Positions 53,886 to 64,000 of a stretch of DNA of 64,000 nt are shown piece after piece. Source of the stretch: Prinsepia uniflora. Taxonomy: Eukaryota; Streptophyta; Magnoliopsida; Rosales; Rosaceae. The notes under the pieces are model-generated. The model was not told where the DNA came from. It made no database searches and worked only from the letters and a program-made list of their open reading frames with translations. The number at the start of each line of letters is the position of its first letter. The stretch's first letter is position 1. Both the position numbers and the translations under genes were made by a program. The stretch lies in assembly GCA_032719365.1 (NCBI GenBank), contig CM064862.1:58371840-58435839 (forward strand), written 5' to 3'.

Positions 53886-56800
53886 AATAAAACTACGTAT
53901 TCAAAACAAGTAACACTTAACCATTTGTCTCAATATTTCATTATTACCATGGCATAAAAGATTTTCACTTAAATCATTTAAGCATATGGAATTCAAGAGT
54001 TAATACATGGTGACAAAATGTTTCAACGAGTAAGATAATGAGTAAATATGGTGAAATGGATCTCAACATGAATAAAACAAGTATGAATCAACTCACAGGG
54101 ATATGCACTCATAAATTCACTCAATTTGTGAGGGTTTGTGTTTGCACTCAAAGTATGTGAGAAATACTCACATGATCGAAATGAAGTACTTTTGCAAAAT
54201 TTCAAACAAACACCTCAAGATAAAAATAAAACATACTTGCACAAATGAACCAAAATCATAAGCTTACTCAAGTGATTAACTCAACTAATCAAAATTTATC
54301 ATCTTAAGGATCATAAGGTCTTTATAAAGGTTGAAATGGGGCTAAGTTTAGAGGCAAGGAAAATATAGGACAAGTGGTGCTCAATTCGTTCCAAGACTCA
54401 ATAGACTCCCAAAACGTATCATAGCTTCTCAACCTTAGTGCAATGATGTCAGTAATCCATCCCTTCGAACATTGGCCTAATTCCATCATGTTGGGCCTCA
54501 TAATCATTCTTTGTGTCGGATTTACAAATGTAAGGGACTTAACTCAAACATTACATAACCAAACCTTATTACCTTGATCGAGACTCCACTTTTTTTTTTC
54601 TTCTTTTTTTTTATTTTTTTTTTATTTTTTTATATCAAGGTAATGACATGTGTCAACAATACAACAAAACTTGAGTTGGTAAATCCAAAAATTCACATAA
54701 AAGTCTTTTCAACATCATCATTTTCTCCTTACACAATCTTTATATCTTTAACCGAGTTCTTGGAACAAGGGTAAAGGATGTCTATACTAAGCTCAAGTGT
54801 TTAGATAATCATGGTGATGAAAGAAAGGCTTAATGTGGGCTCAAAAGGGTTAAAACTAAGGGGGTCGCAACTTGTGCGCACAAAATAGGGAACATGAATG
54901 TTTGAATTTGTGGTGTTAACCCTAATGCCTTAATCATTTCCAAAATCAGAGAGTTTATTGACTTAAAAGCTTTGAAAATCACATAGAATAAGTTCTAGTA
55001 TTCTAGAGTTCATTAAAAACTATGGCAAGTAGTTATGAGGCATGTGTATATCAATTTAAACAGAGAACTTATGAATCACTCATCAAAGATGTATATAAAG
55101 TTCTAAAGCTCGCATAAGGTTCATATGATTCATACTTATCTTATCATGCTTGTTTATGTGCCAATTTACATGCATTATCTTCAAGTTATAACACTTAATC
55201 ACAAAATATTAACAAACAAATTCAAGTTGTAGTGATTATCTTTATGGCCATAACATATTCCTTTCTGTTCATTTATGTCATTGACAAGTTAAATGACAAC
55301 TTAAGACTCATACAAACACTAAGTTAAAACAAAAAGATTCAAAAAAAAATAATAATAATAATAATTTTTTTTATAATTTTTTTCATTTTTTTTTGTTTTT
55401 TTTTGAGCAATTAAAATTGTAAACCATTCCCCCACACTTAAATTCTACATTGTCCTCAATGTAGGACAATACGAAGTAATTAAACATAGAATCAAAGTAA
55501 GGAAGATGATTTACGAAAATAATAGGAAAACATTAAATAAACAAAATAAAAGAGAGTGAAGGGTAGAAGAATAGCAAATCTGTATTGATGACTCCTTCAC
55601 ATCTCGGGAACACATTGGGTTGCCTCCCAACAAGCGCTTGAAGTTTAACGTCCATCCAGCCTAGACAGAGATGCAAGTTAGTTAGTCAGAGATGTATGTT
55701 AATTAAGAATGCAAGTTAGATATGCAAATTAAAGTTAAGGATGCAATGTGTTAAAGATGTAAGTTAGAGGAAGAGTGCAATGCAAGTTAAACTAAATATG
55801 CAAGTGAAGTTAAAAATGCAAGTTAAATGAAATATGAAATGCAAGTTAGAATGAAAGATCCAAGTTAAGTGAAAATGCAAGTTAAATGAAATATGTGAAG
55901 AAAAAGAAAATAATTTATTTACGTATGAACAATTTTTTTTTATAATTAATTTTTTTTTTCGGAATTTAAAAATTAAATAAATGAAGATTTTTTTTTTTTA
56001 CGTATTTTAAAAAAATTTACCAAAAACAAAATAAAAATAAAAATAAGGAAAAGTGAATATTTACTATAAGCATTTATGAACAATTAAAAAGAATGAACAT
56101 TATGTACAAGTATGAACAAGAATAAAATAGCAAGTAAGAGAATTATAAACAAACATAAATGAAAGACTATTATGAACAAGTATGTATGTATACTAAGAAA
56201 TATAAAAGTTATGAACATGTATAAAAGGTAACAAGTAACATATATACAACATTTATTTACAAGTATGAATTAATACTAACATAAAGCTAAAATAAGAATT
56301 TTTTTTAAAATATTTTTTTTATTTCAATTTTTTTAAATTTATTATTATTATTATTAATATTTTTTTTATTCCGATTTTTTTTTAATTCATTTATTTTTCA
56401 TTTAAAAATTTAAAGTTTAAAAAGACATAAACAAACAATTAATTACATAAGAATAAAATAAGTGTAAACATAAAGTTAGTGGAATATAAAGTTGATAAAA
56501 TTAATGAAAAAGAAAATTAATGGAATAAAGTTAAAGGAATATATTTAAAGTGTAATAAAGAAAAAAAAAGTGAATATAAAGTAATGGAATAAAGTATAAT
56601 GGAATAAATAAAAGTAAAAGTAAAGAAAAGTGAACATATAAAATATGCATTTATGACAAGTATCAATTTTAATATGAACAAGTAAAAGTAAAAGTAAACA
56701 AATGAAATTAAATTTGAACAAGTATCAATTTTAATATGAACAAATATATAAAAAAAAATTATGAACATTTATGAACAAGTATAAATTAGAAATTAAGAAT

Positions 56801-57009
56801 AAGTAAAGTATGAGCATTATAAACAAAAATAATAAGAACAATAATAAGATGGATAAATAAAATATAAACAAGTAAGTAAGGGTTATAAACAAATATAATA
56901 TTAACGGGTTATAAACAAATATAATATTAACAAAAGTAAAATTTATAAACAAGTATAATATGCACAATTTATATACATACACTAACAAAATAAAAATGAT
57001 TTTCAATTT
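53886..57009 (-). other. Internal region without recognisable genes
   Basis: It contains the complement of AAGCGCTTGTTGGGAGGCAA (55620-55640), the post-pol landmark of autonomous Athila/Tat elements, and the complement of ACATTGAGGACAATGTAG (55445-55465). Most of gag-pol has therefore been deleted while the 3' region remains. Poly-T and poly-A tracts lie at 54588-54630, 55360-55410 and 56280-56410. A stretch with repeated ATGCAAGTTA phrases lies at 55670-55890. Confidence 0.6.
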
Positions 57010-57028
57010 CCCCGGCAACGGCGCCAAA
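57010..57028 (-). other. tRNA-Asp-type primer binding site
   Basis: The minus strand reads TTTTTGGCGCCGTTGCCGGG, ending three bases from the 5' LTR at 57032. It matches the Athila-type primer site without change over TGGCGCCGTTGCCGGGG. Confidence 0.88.
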
Positions 57029-57031
57029 AAT

Positions 57032-59156
57032 TGACTACGCCCAAACTACGCATTAAATTAAACACGTAATTTGAGTGTTGTGCAATTTAAATCCTTTTTG
57101 TGTAGATGTAGTATTGGTAAATAGGGATCGTTCTTAACCGGGGAAATTAGGGAACATTGATAATGTGTTAGTGAGAAAGAGTAATGAATAAATGAATAAT
57201 GAATAAATTAATGAATTAAATAATTAAATAATTAAAGAATTAACAAATTAAAGAATTAATGAATTAAAGAATAAAAGAATTAAAGAATTAAAGAATTAAT
57301 TAATCAAAGAATAATAAACTAAAAGTATTAAAGAATAAAAGAATAAAGAGATGAAAGAATCAAAGAATAATAAACTAAAAGTAGAAAAGAAGAATAAAAG
57401 AATAAAAGAATAAAAGAATAAAGAATAAAAAAAAGAATAAAAGAATAAAAGAATAAAAGAATAAAGAATAAAGAATTGAAAAGGGGAGTTTTGAAAAGAG
57501 TTGTAAATATAAAATAAAGAAAACAAGTAAAAATAATTAAATACTTAATTTTACTACTACTTTAACCTTTGTACTAGTGAACTTTCTTCAAACACATATT
57601 TTTACCAACACTCTAACATCATGCTCATATTGAACCAATCACGAAATCATACCTTAATCATCTCAAATACATGCATACATTTTTCATATTATAAATGCAC
57701 CGAACAGCGGATTATTACTTACAATATGATCCACCTTAAGTAAGTGATTTAATGCGCCGAACATCGATCAAACATTAAATCTCTTCAACTCCATTCTAAA
57801 TGCCCCGAACAGCGGATCAACATTTAGTTTCGAATTGAAGTTTAAGTACTAAAACATATGAAGTAAAAGAAACTCAAAAAGTAAAACACATGGAGATTGC
57901 ATTCTTACTTACAAATGTTAGAAAGAAAATACCAACACATATATTGAATTATAAGTAAAACCAATAACAATAACAAGAATTTAAGTAGAGAAATATGGAT
58001 TTTCACAAGAATCACCGAACAACGGCAGGAAACTTGTGAAGATGGAAGAAGAAATACGAGGAATTCGGTCTTAAAACTCTTGAATTGCCTTAGAATTACT
58101 TGGCCTAGGTATTTCTTAAGGAAAGCATAAAAATGTATTTAAGAGATCTCAAAGAAATATCACAAGAACAAAGTAAAGAGGAAATGAAATTAAGAAAAAT
58201 AAAAATAACATAAATTAAGAATAAGAAAAAGGAAACTAATTAATAAGAAAATCTACAAGAAGTTAAAATGGTCCCCAAAAATGTCTCTCAAAAGAGAGAA
58301 ACAAAATAACTAACTAAGAACTAGAACTAAGAAAAATGAAAGAAATGGAAGAATGAAACTAATTGGGGACTCCCCAAATACATGAAATGACCTCCTTATT
58401 TATAGGGGGAAAAAGCTAATTATACTCTAAAAAACAAATAAAAGTTATAATAAAAATATTAAAAAGTGAAATGATGAGATTGGGTGGTGTTTGTGGGGAA
58501 AAGATGTAAAAAAAACAAAAGAAATCTTCAAAGGTGCTGCTGGTTGGGCTTTGTCAGAATTCGGTGTGGGTGGCCTGAAAAGGAGCTGTAGATCGGCGTG
58601 GATGGGCTGGAAAGTGGAGGACAGGTCAGCAGGCTTCGCTGGAAAGGGTGGAAGAAAGTTCGGCGGGCAGGCGCTGAATGGGAGGGCTGGAGCTCGGCAG
58701 GCGCGCGCTGAGGAGAGGTGCATCGGTTCGGCAGGCGCGCGCCGAATCTCAGTCTTGTTGTTTGGTGCAGGGCTGTGCGCGCTGGGGGAAAAGCTTGAGG
58801 CGGGCCGCGCCAGTTGGGGCTTCGCCTGGGCTGCGCGAATTGGACGGGCTGGGCCTGATTTCTGGGCTTTTATTCTTTTCTTCTTTTTTTTCTGCTGGGC
58901 TGGGCTGCACACAAATTAATTTAATTAATTTAGTTAATTTAGTAATATTTCACCGAAATTCGTCCATAATTTCTTCATTACAATTCCGATCGAGATGATT
59001 CTTTCGCCAAAATACTCCAAATTACAAACTTTATTTATTTAAATAAAAATAACACAAAATAAATTATTTTATCTATTTATTTAATATTTTAATATTAAAA
59101 GTCAAGTATAAAGGGTATAAAATAATATAAAATAATGCTTATTTGAGGACCTATCA
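57032..59156 (-). repeat. 5' LTR
   Basis: This is a near-identical partner of 51720-53840. The promoter should lie here, on the minus strand. The overlapping frames of 142 and 155 codons (58445-58919) fall in the GC-rich block, occur on both strands and in both LTRs, and are not treated as genes. Confidence 0.9.
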
Positions 59157-59534
59157 CGGAGAAGATGCCATCTCGGGGCACACAGCCCCTAGGGAACACA
59201 TTCCCGAACTAGTCACGATGTCAAATCTATACTAGTGTGCACACTACTCGGGGTCTCACTCCGAGTCTTCTCCCAGGAATCTCCATCTGGGAGGCTCAAT
59301 CTCTGGATCTAGTCCGAGCTCTCTCTCTGGATCTAGTCCACATATCTCTCCGGAATCTGATCCGGGACCACAACATAATAAGTAACCACCACTCCTGGAA
59401 CAGGATCCCTATGGGGATACCCACTCTAGTCTGTGGATCGTAACTCTCCAGGTCGACGCTGGAGGAGACCATATAACCATACAGAGGGTTCATATTCATT
59501 TTCAAAACTCTTTGTTTCTTTCTCAAAACTCATT

Positions 59535-59985
59535 TCTCAACTGGGTCTCATACCCGATTCATTTCAACAGGATTCCTCGAATCCGATTCAAATAACTTTC
59601 ACAGGCCTCGGCCTAAATCCTCAGTTCAATAGGGCCTCATGCCCGGATACTCATTTCATAAATCGAACTGGGACTCAAGCCCGATGTTACAATCAACTTG
59701 GCCCTAGGCCCGAACCATGACTCAATGGGACCTCACGTCCGATTTCACAACCAACGGGGCCTTAAGCTCGAAATCTCAACTAAATGGGTCTCAAGCCCGA
59801 TATTATCAATCAACGGGGCATCAAGCCCGATAGTACTACTAACTAGGCCTCAAACCCGAATCGTAAACCAAATGGACCCTCGGCCCGATCGTATGGCTCA
59901 AATGGACCCTAGGTCCGATTCCTCGTCAAATCAAATGGACTCCAAGTCCAAGAGTTTGTAAATCAATTGGGTCTCGTGCCCGATT
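59535..59985 (-). repeat. Dyad array 1 of the minus-strand solo LTR
   Basis: About fourteen units include GGGTctcatACCC, GGGCctcatGCCC, GGGactcaagCCC, GGGAcctcacgTCC, GGGCatcaaGCCC, GGACcctagGTCC, GGACtccaaGTCC and GGGtctcgtgCCC, spaced about 30-35 bp. GGAC/GTCC and GGGC/GCCC alternate. Confidence 0.72.
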
Positions 59986-60494
59986 TCATATTTCTAAATC
60001 CAAAATCCGTTTATTAAACCATTATTGAAAACACGGTACGCGAAGGTACGACATAAAACCGAAAACCTCGAAAAACGTGCAATTATGTCGATCCTAAGCT
60101 ACCATAATCAAATGCACTCATGGCATCACAAAACATATAATAAAACACTTATAAAACATTTATGCATGCATCAAGTTCGAAAGAAAGGTCCACTAACAGA
60201 CCGTCCGAAGCCGCGCCTCGATAAGCGTGCCATAATCGTCTCTCGGGTCAAACGTCGCCTCCGGGATGCCCGAACCTGTCCAAATTCATTTATAGGGTTA
60301 TTAACTACCTAAATAACCCCACACTAAAGTCCAGTAATTTTCCCGACTTTTTAACTATTTTTAATTCCGAACCTAAACCTTCCGACAGCCCGAAACCTAT
60401 CGAAACGATGTCCGATTTACACGAGACCAGTCCCAAAATGTTCGTTACATCGAATAGATGATTTCACATGTTGGAACCACCCTCAAAAGACGGT

Positions 60495-60560
60495 TCACGC
60501 GCCCGCACGCGCCCCTAGAAGGGACGGCACGTGGGCTTCACGCGCTGGTGAACAGTCCAT
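60495..60560 (-). other. CGCG-rich island
   Basis: CACGCGCCCGCACGCGCCCC followed by GGCACGTGGGCTTCACGCGC. It is the counterpart of 19450-19515. Confidence 0.45.
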
Positions 60561-61179
60561 CTTCCTCAGCGAACGAACCGGGTCTTGCTGGTTCACTGGT
60601 TCTCCTGGACCTGCGTGACCGGACCGGCCTGGTTTCTCACCCTATTTTCGTCCAATCTTTTCCTTTTCGATTCCAATCTTCCTAATTTGATGTTTTCTAT
60701 CATTTTCAATTAATAAACCTAGAGGAAACTAACTAAAACTCACGGTTTGATTTTGGTCCAACCACTCTCAAAACCTTCCTATTAACCTCCTAACAACCTA
60801 TTTAATTCTTTAAAACCATCCAAATCGACCCATAATAGCAGAAATTGAAAATGGATTGAAAATGGTTTTAACCGATACCTCGATCGGTTTTTCTCCCCCG
60901 CCGTGCACGGTGGCCGGCGATCTTGCCACCATCATCATCAGGTCAATCTTCTCTTTCTTTTTCCTTCATGGTTCAAGCTCTTCGGAGAAGGTTGGGGGAT
61001 GTTTGTGAGGGTTGGTTGCACCAAAATAGGTTTCTGGTGGGTTGGTTTTGTGGATGAAGGATGAAGGTGATCGATGCATAAATGAGGGAAATGAGGGAAT
61101 GGATGAGTGACAAGTGTCACTCATCCCCTGAGGCCTGGGAAAGATCTGGGCCCAATACAGATAAAACTTCACTTTTTGC

Positions 61180-61520
61180 CTCGTAAAACGTGTCGCCGTA
61201 AATAGTTCCCCAGAACTTCCGTGAACCGTAACTTCTCCGTAGAACGTCCGAATTCGACGTTCCACATGTCTACGAATTCGTATCGTGCCGATCTACGTAA
61301 CGGTCTTCGGCCCTCGGCCATTGGACCTTCCGGGTCAAAAGTCAACTTTTGGCCCAAATTACCAAAATGCCCTTGAACTTCCGAACGTCATAACTTCCTC
61401 CTCGAACGTCGGAATCGAGCGTGCCACCTGTCTATAACTCATGACGTCACGAACTACGTCACAGTCATTGGGGCAAAGCCTATTTGACCGCCTGAATGAA
61501 AAGTCAACGATTCGCCCATT
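61180..61520 (-). promoter_or_regulatory. Doubled U3 motif module
   Basis: The plus strand shows GAACGTCATAACTTCC, GTGCCACCTGTCTATAACTC, ATGACGTCACG and CTACGTCACAG (61385-61475). It also shows the diverged second copy with GTAACTTCTCC, TTCCACATGTCTACGAATTC, TCTACGTAACGGTC and AAAAGTCAACTTTTGG (61210-61350). Confidence 0.5.
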
Positions 61521-61645
61521 CTAGGGGCAAAATCGTCATTTCGCCCGAACGTCCGCTAATCCTCGTCTAATCTCCGATTAGTCTCCCTAATCTGTAATTA
61601 ATCCTTAATTAATCCAATTAATTTGGGACGGGTCGTCACACTCTT

Positions 61646-63149
61646 CCTATACTAGTTATATGTGAGAGAATTGATGTAAAAGGGAAACAAATTGCTCACA
61701 TATGATATAACAAGAAAGAAAGACACTTTAAGAATTATTTTTTTAATATGATTTCATGAAAGGAATGCTACTACTTGAATGCAAGAACAAGTGACATCAT
61801 ATGCTCATTCCTCATTCGAATCTTCACATATTGATATAAACATAACAAACAATATCAAAAGGGCTTATGCAGTTTGCAATAGAGAAAAAGGGTTAAGGGT
61901 TAAAGAAAGAATAGATATGGATAACACAAGATGCTTAAAGAAAACTCGAAGCATGCTATAATCGTTAGAGACATAAGAACTTATATCATCATCAAGGTTT
62001 AAAAATCATTTTTAAGTATCGAGCAAGTACATACACTCAATGGCCAATTCGATTAATATGGATCATACTTCAACAAACAATACATGAACGGTCAGAGTAT
62101 AACAATATGATACCTTTTTTTCTTTTCTTTTTTCTTTTTCTTCTTTCTTTTTTCTCATGCACATTCCAAACCGTGTACAATTGTTATCTTTTTTTTTCTT
62201 TTTTTTTGAATATTCCCCAAACATGCTCTTTTGATGCCCTTTTGACATTCATTGCTTCACAATTAAGTCTTTGCAGACTGTACTTCACTTATCTTTAAGA
62301 AAAAAGGCCAGGCCAAAAGTGTTTAGGCTAGGTGAGGAAGATGATGGTTTATGAAACGAAAAGGCTTAACCAAAGGCTCAACATAGGTTTACCTAGAGGA
62401 AAGTATATCATGGTCAATGGGCATTTGGAAATGATGCTTATCTAGGTGCCTTAATCATCTCAAGTATGTCATGCAAATCAATTCAAAGCCTCAAAAAGAA
62501 ATTAGTACAAGTTCTAGCATTTAGTTCCAATGATGATAAGCAATTCAAGTAACAACCAAGAAAAGAAAAATGAGATCATGCAACGACTTAATTGACAAGA
62601 ATGTGATAGATTAAACAAATACAACTCTCTCAAACGAAGAATAAGGCTGAAAAGCTCACAAAAAGGTTGTATTGAGCTTCATTCAATTAAGCATCATATG
62701 AGTACCATTTACTCGGGTGATTACATGTGAATTTGCATATGATAACCATGAACAATTTATTAACCGAAGAATAATTTCAGACCAAATTTCATGCTTATAA
62801 ATCATCTTAAAGTCATGCAATTAAAAACCAAAACTTATCATTCTGTTGGAAAGAATGTTTGAAAATTAAAGCATAAACAGTGAAGCATTTAAGGAAAGAG
62901 AAACATGCAACAACAATCACACAGAAAACAAAACAAAAACAAAGTTAACAACAAAGAAGGAAGGGATGAGAGAACAAAAAATGATTGTCATTGGGCCAAA
63001 ACTGTCATCATCCTCTTCACATGGGTTGCCTCTTACGAAGCGCTTACTTTAACGTCATTGAGCCTGAATAATATGTCCAATCACTCCGCATGAGGAGTGG
63101 TAGCACAGAGTGCGTTGTGCTCCACGTCGTGCTCAACAAAAGACTCATA
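61646..63149 (-). other. Non-coding 3' region of the outer Athila/Tat element
   Basis: It has the same character as 53886-55450 and 21013-22300: T-rich runs (62110-62150 and 62188-62210) and no protein frame. The post-pol landmark is at 63019-63045. Confidence 0.55.
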
Positions 63150-64000
63150 ATAGGGCTTTAATCAATGCACATTCACCTTAAACTCCTTACCCATCCTCAT
63201 GCTTTGAACTTGCAAGGCACCATGGGGAAATACATGAGTAACAATAAATGGACCGACCCATCTAGAACGTAGCTTACCAGGAAATAGTCAAAGACGAGAT
63301 TAGAACATCAAAACTTTTTTTCTGACACAAAAGTCTTTCCACGGGTCATGTGATCATGGAAAGCTTTTGTTTTCTCCTTGTAAATCCGAGCACTCTCATA
63401 TGCTTCATTCCTAATCTCCTCTTGCTCATTCAACTGTAATTTCCTATGCAAGCTGGCGGTATCAATGTTCATATTGAATGTCTTAATTGCCCAATGCACT
63501 CTATGCTCGAGTTCCACATGTAATGGCATGGTTTCCCATATACAATCCGAAATGGAGACATCCCTATAGGTGTCTTATAAGCAATGCGATACACCCACAA
63601 AGCATCATCTAGACACAAACTCCAATCATTTTATCTTGGGCCAACAGTCATTTCAAGAATCCCTTTGAACTTCCAGTTGGAAATCTCTGCTTGTCCACTC
63701 GTCTGAGGATGATAAGGTGCGGAAACCTTATGTGTGACATTATAGTTCTAAAACATATCTTAAACATAGCATCAAATGTACGATTACAAAAATGGGATCG
63801 ACCATCACTTTTAATTGCTCGTGGCATTCCAAACCTTGTAAAAATGTTAGAACGAATGAACTCTGCAACAACTTTAGAATCATTAGTTCGAGTGGCTTTT
63901 GTTTCCACCCATTTCAATACATAATCCATAGAAAGCAAAATATAAATGAAACCATGAGAAAAGGAAATGGTCCCATAAAATCAATGCCCCATACATAAAA
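63150..64000 (-). pseudogene. Athila/Tat-type pol, integrase C-terminal half (partial)
   Basis: On the minus strand the reading starts at the right edge with sequence close to GPFPFLMVSFIFCF. It continues MDYVLKWVETKATRTNDSK, VVAEFIRSNIFTRFGMPRAI and KSDGRSHFCNRTFDAMFK, the integrase core with the second catalytic Asp in SDG. After a frameshift (near 63730) comes a piece around HLIILRRVDKQ, where HPQTSGQAE-like sequence is expected. Then follow the C-terminal parts: MPLHVELEHRVHWAIKTFN, QLNEQEEIRNEAYESARIYK and EKTKAFHDHM, and finally, in another frame, sequence like FPHGALQVQSM up to about 63165. Several stops and frameshifts make it inactive. The upstream reverse transcriptase lies beyond the window. 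Confidence 0.85.

Larger units (their letters stand above)
51720..59156 (-). mobile_element. Non-autonomous Athila/Tat-type element with near-identical LTRs
   Basis: The element begins TGACTACGCCC at 51720 and ends GACCTATCA at 59156. The flanks are TGGAG (51715-51719) and CGGAG (59157-59161). The LTRs are 51720-53840 (2121 bp) and 57032-59156 (2125 bp). By eye they differ at about two dozen to thirty substitutions (around 1.3%) plus small indels in simple repeats, so this is the youngest large insertion here. The internal region (3191 bp) has the tRNA-Asp-type primer site and a polypurine tract but no gag, pol or env-like gene. It must be mobilised by an autonomous relative, possibly the outer element type. 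Confidence 0.9.
51035..61640 (-). mobile_element. Ty3/gypsy solo LTR, interrupted by a young Athila/Tat element
   Basis: It starts TGTCAGGACTGG at 51035 and ends GGGTCGTCACA at 61640, so on the minus strand it is TGTGACGACCC..CTGACA. CTCTT flanks both sides (51030-51034 and 61641-61645). Without the nested element (51720-59156) it is about 3.16 kb. It is a relative of the LTR at 18333-26401. Within it are dyad arrays (51385-51660 and 59535-59985), a CGCG patch (60495-60560) and the doubled motif module (61180-61520). Confidence 0.88.
47634..64000 (-). mobile_element. Large Athila/Tat-type Ty3/gypsy element, internal region (continues beyond the window)
   Basis: The polypurine tract is at 47634-47669 (complement) and pol is at 63150-64000 on the minus strand. 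In between lies the long non-coding 3' region, now split by an AT-rich insert (47757-50832) and a gypsy solo LTR (51035-61640). The two sides rejoin at the CTCTT duplication. The phrase complementary to GCGCTTCGTAAGAGGCAACCC (63019-63045) is the usual landmark just after pol in Athila/Tat elements. The 5' part lies right of the window. Confidence 0.78.

Noticed and set aside
62107..62298. Phe-rich 63-codon frame as a membrane protein
   Set aside because: It arises from T-rich runs in the non-coding 3' region of a retrotransposon.

Overview
This is plant nuclear DNA, almost certainly from a flowering plant and most likely a eudicot with a large repeat fraction. I cannot name the species. No intact host protein gene was found. 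Nearly the whole window consists of retrotransposons and DNA transposons inserted into one another. Most short open frames are chance readings inside long terminal repeats (LTRs).

Layout. 1-200 is a fragment that looks like the N-terminal PB1-like region of a MuDR-type transposase gene, cut by an LTR. 201-17923 is a head-to-tail array of a non-autonomous Ty3/gypsy element on the minus strand: five LTRs (about 3.15 kb when complete) alternating with four non-coding 1.24 kb internal regions, with a period of 4371 bp. Two units are nearly identical. 18333-26401 is a plus-strand gypsy solo LTR (target duplication TTGCG) that holds a shortened Athila/Tat-type element at 20648-25443. 26581-27760 is a decayed Ty1/copia pol on the minus strand. 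27784-36850 looks like an old LTR, split by a 4.84 kb CACTA transposon (27890-32727, duplication AAA) and by an Athila/Tat-type solo LTR (32915-34687, duplication GTGTG). The CACTA element carries pieces of at least three host genes: Alba, Rab11-type GTPase, and an N-terminal protein methyltransferase.

37538-47385 is a dead L1-type LINE with ORF1 and ORF2. A gypsy solo LTR (39186-41861) interrupts ORF1, and a complete Cassandra-type TRIM with a 5S-rRNA-like promoter in its LTRs (45577-46292, duplication CTTAT) interrupts ORF2. 47397-64000 is one large minus-strand Athila/Tat-type element that runs off the right edge. Its integrase end is at 63150-64000. Nested in it are an AT-rich insert with 341-bp tandem repeats (47757-50832) and a gypsy solo LTR (51035-61640, duplication CTCTT), which in turn holds a young non-autonomous Athila/Tat element (51720-59156, duplication YGGAG).

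The most unusual signal is in the gypsy LTRs. Every gypsy LTR family here carries arrays of short units whose bases differ from unit to unit while the two arms of each unit stay complementary (for example GAGT/ACTC beside GGGT/ACCC, GGAC/GTCC beside GGGC/GCCC, AGCGTC/GACGCT beside GGCATC/GATGCC). This looks like selection for hairpins or dyads. The same LTRs share a doubled upstream module with TTGAC and TGACGT motifs, and a CGCG-rich island.
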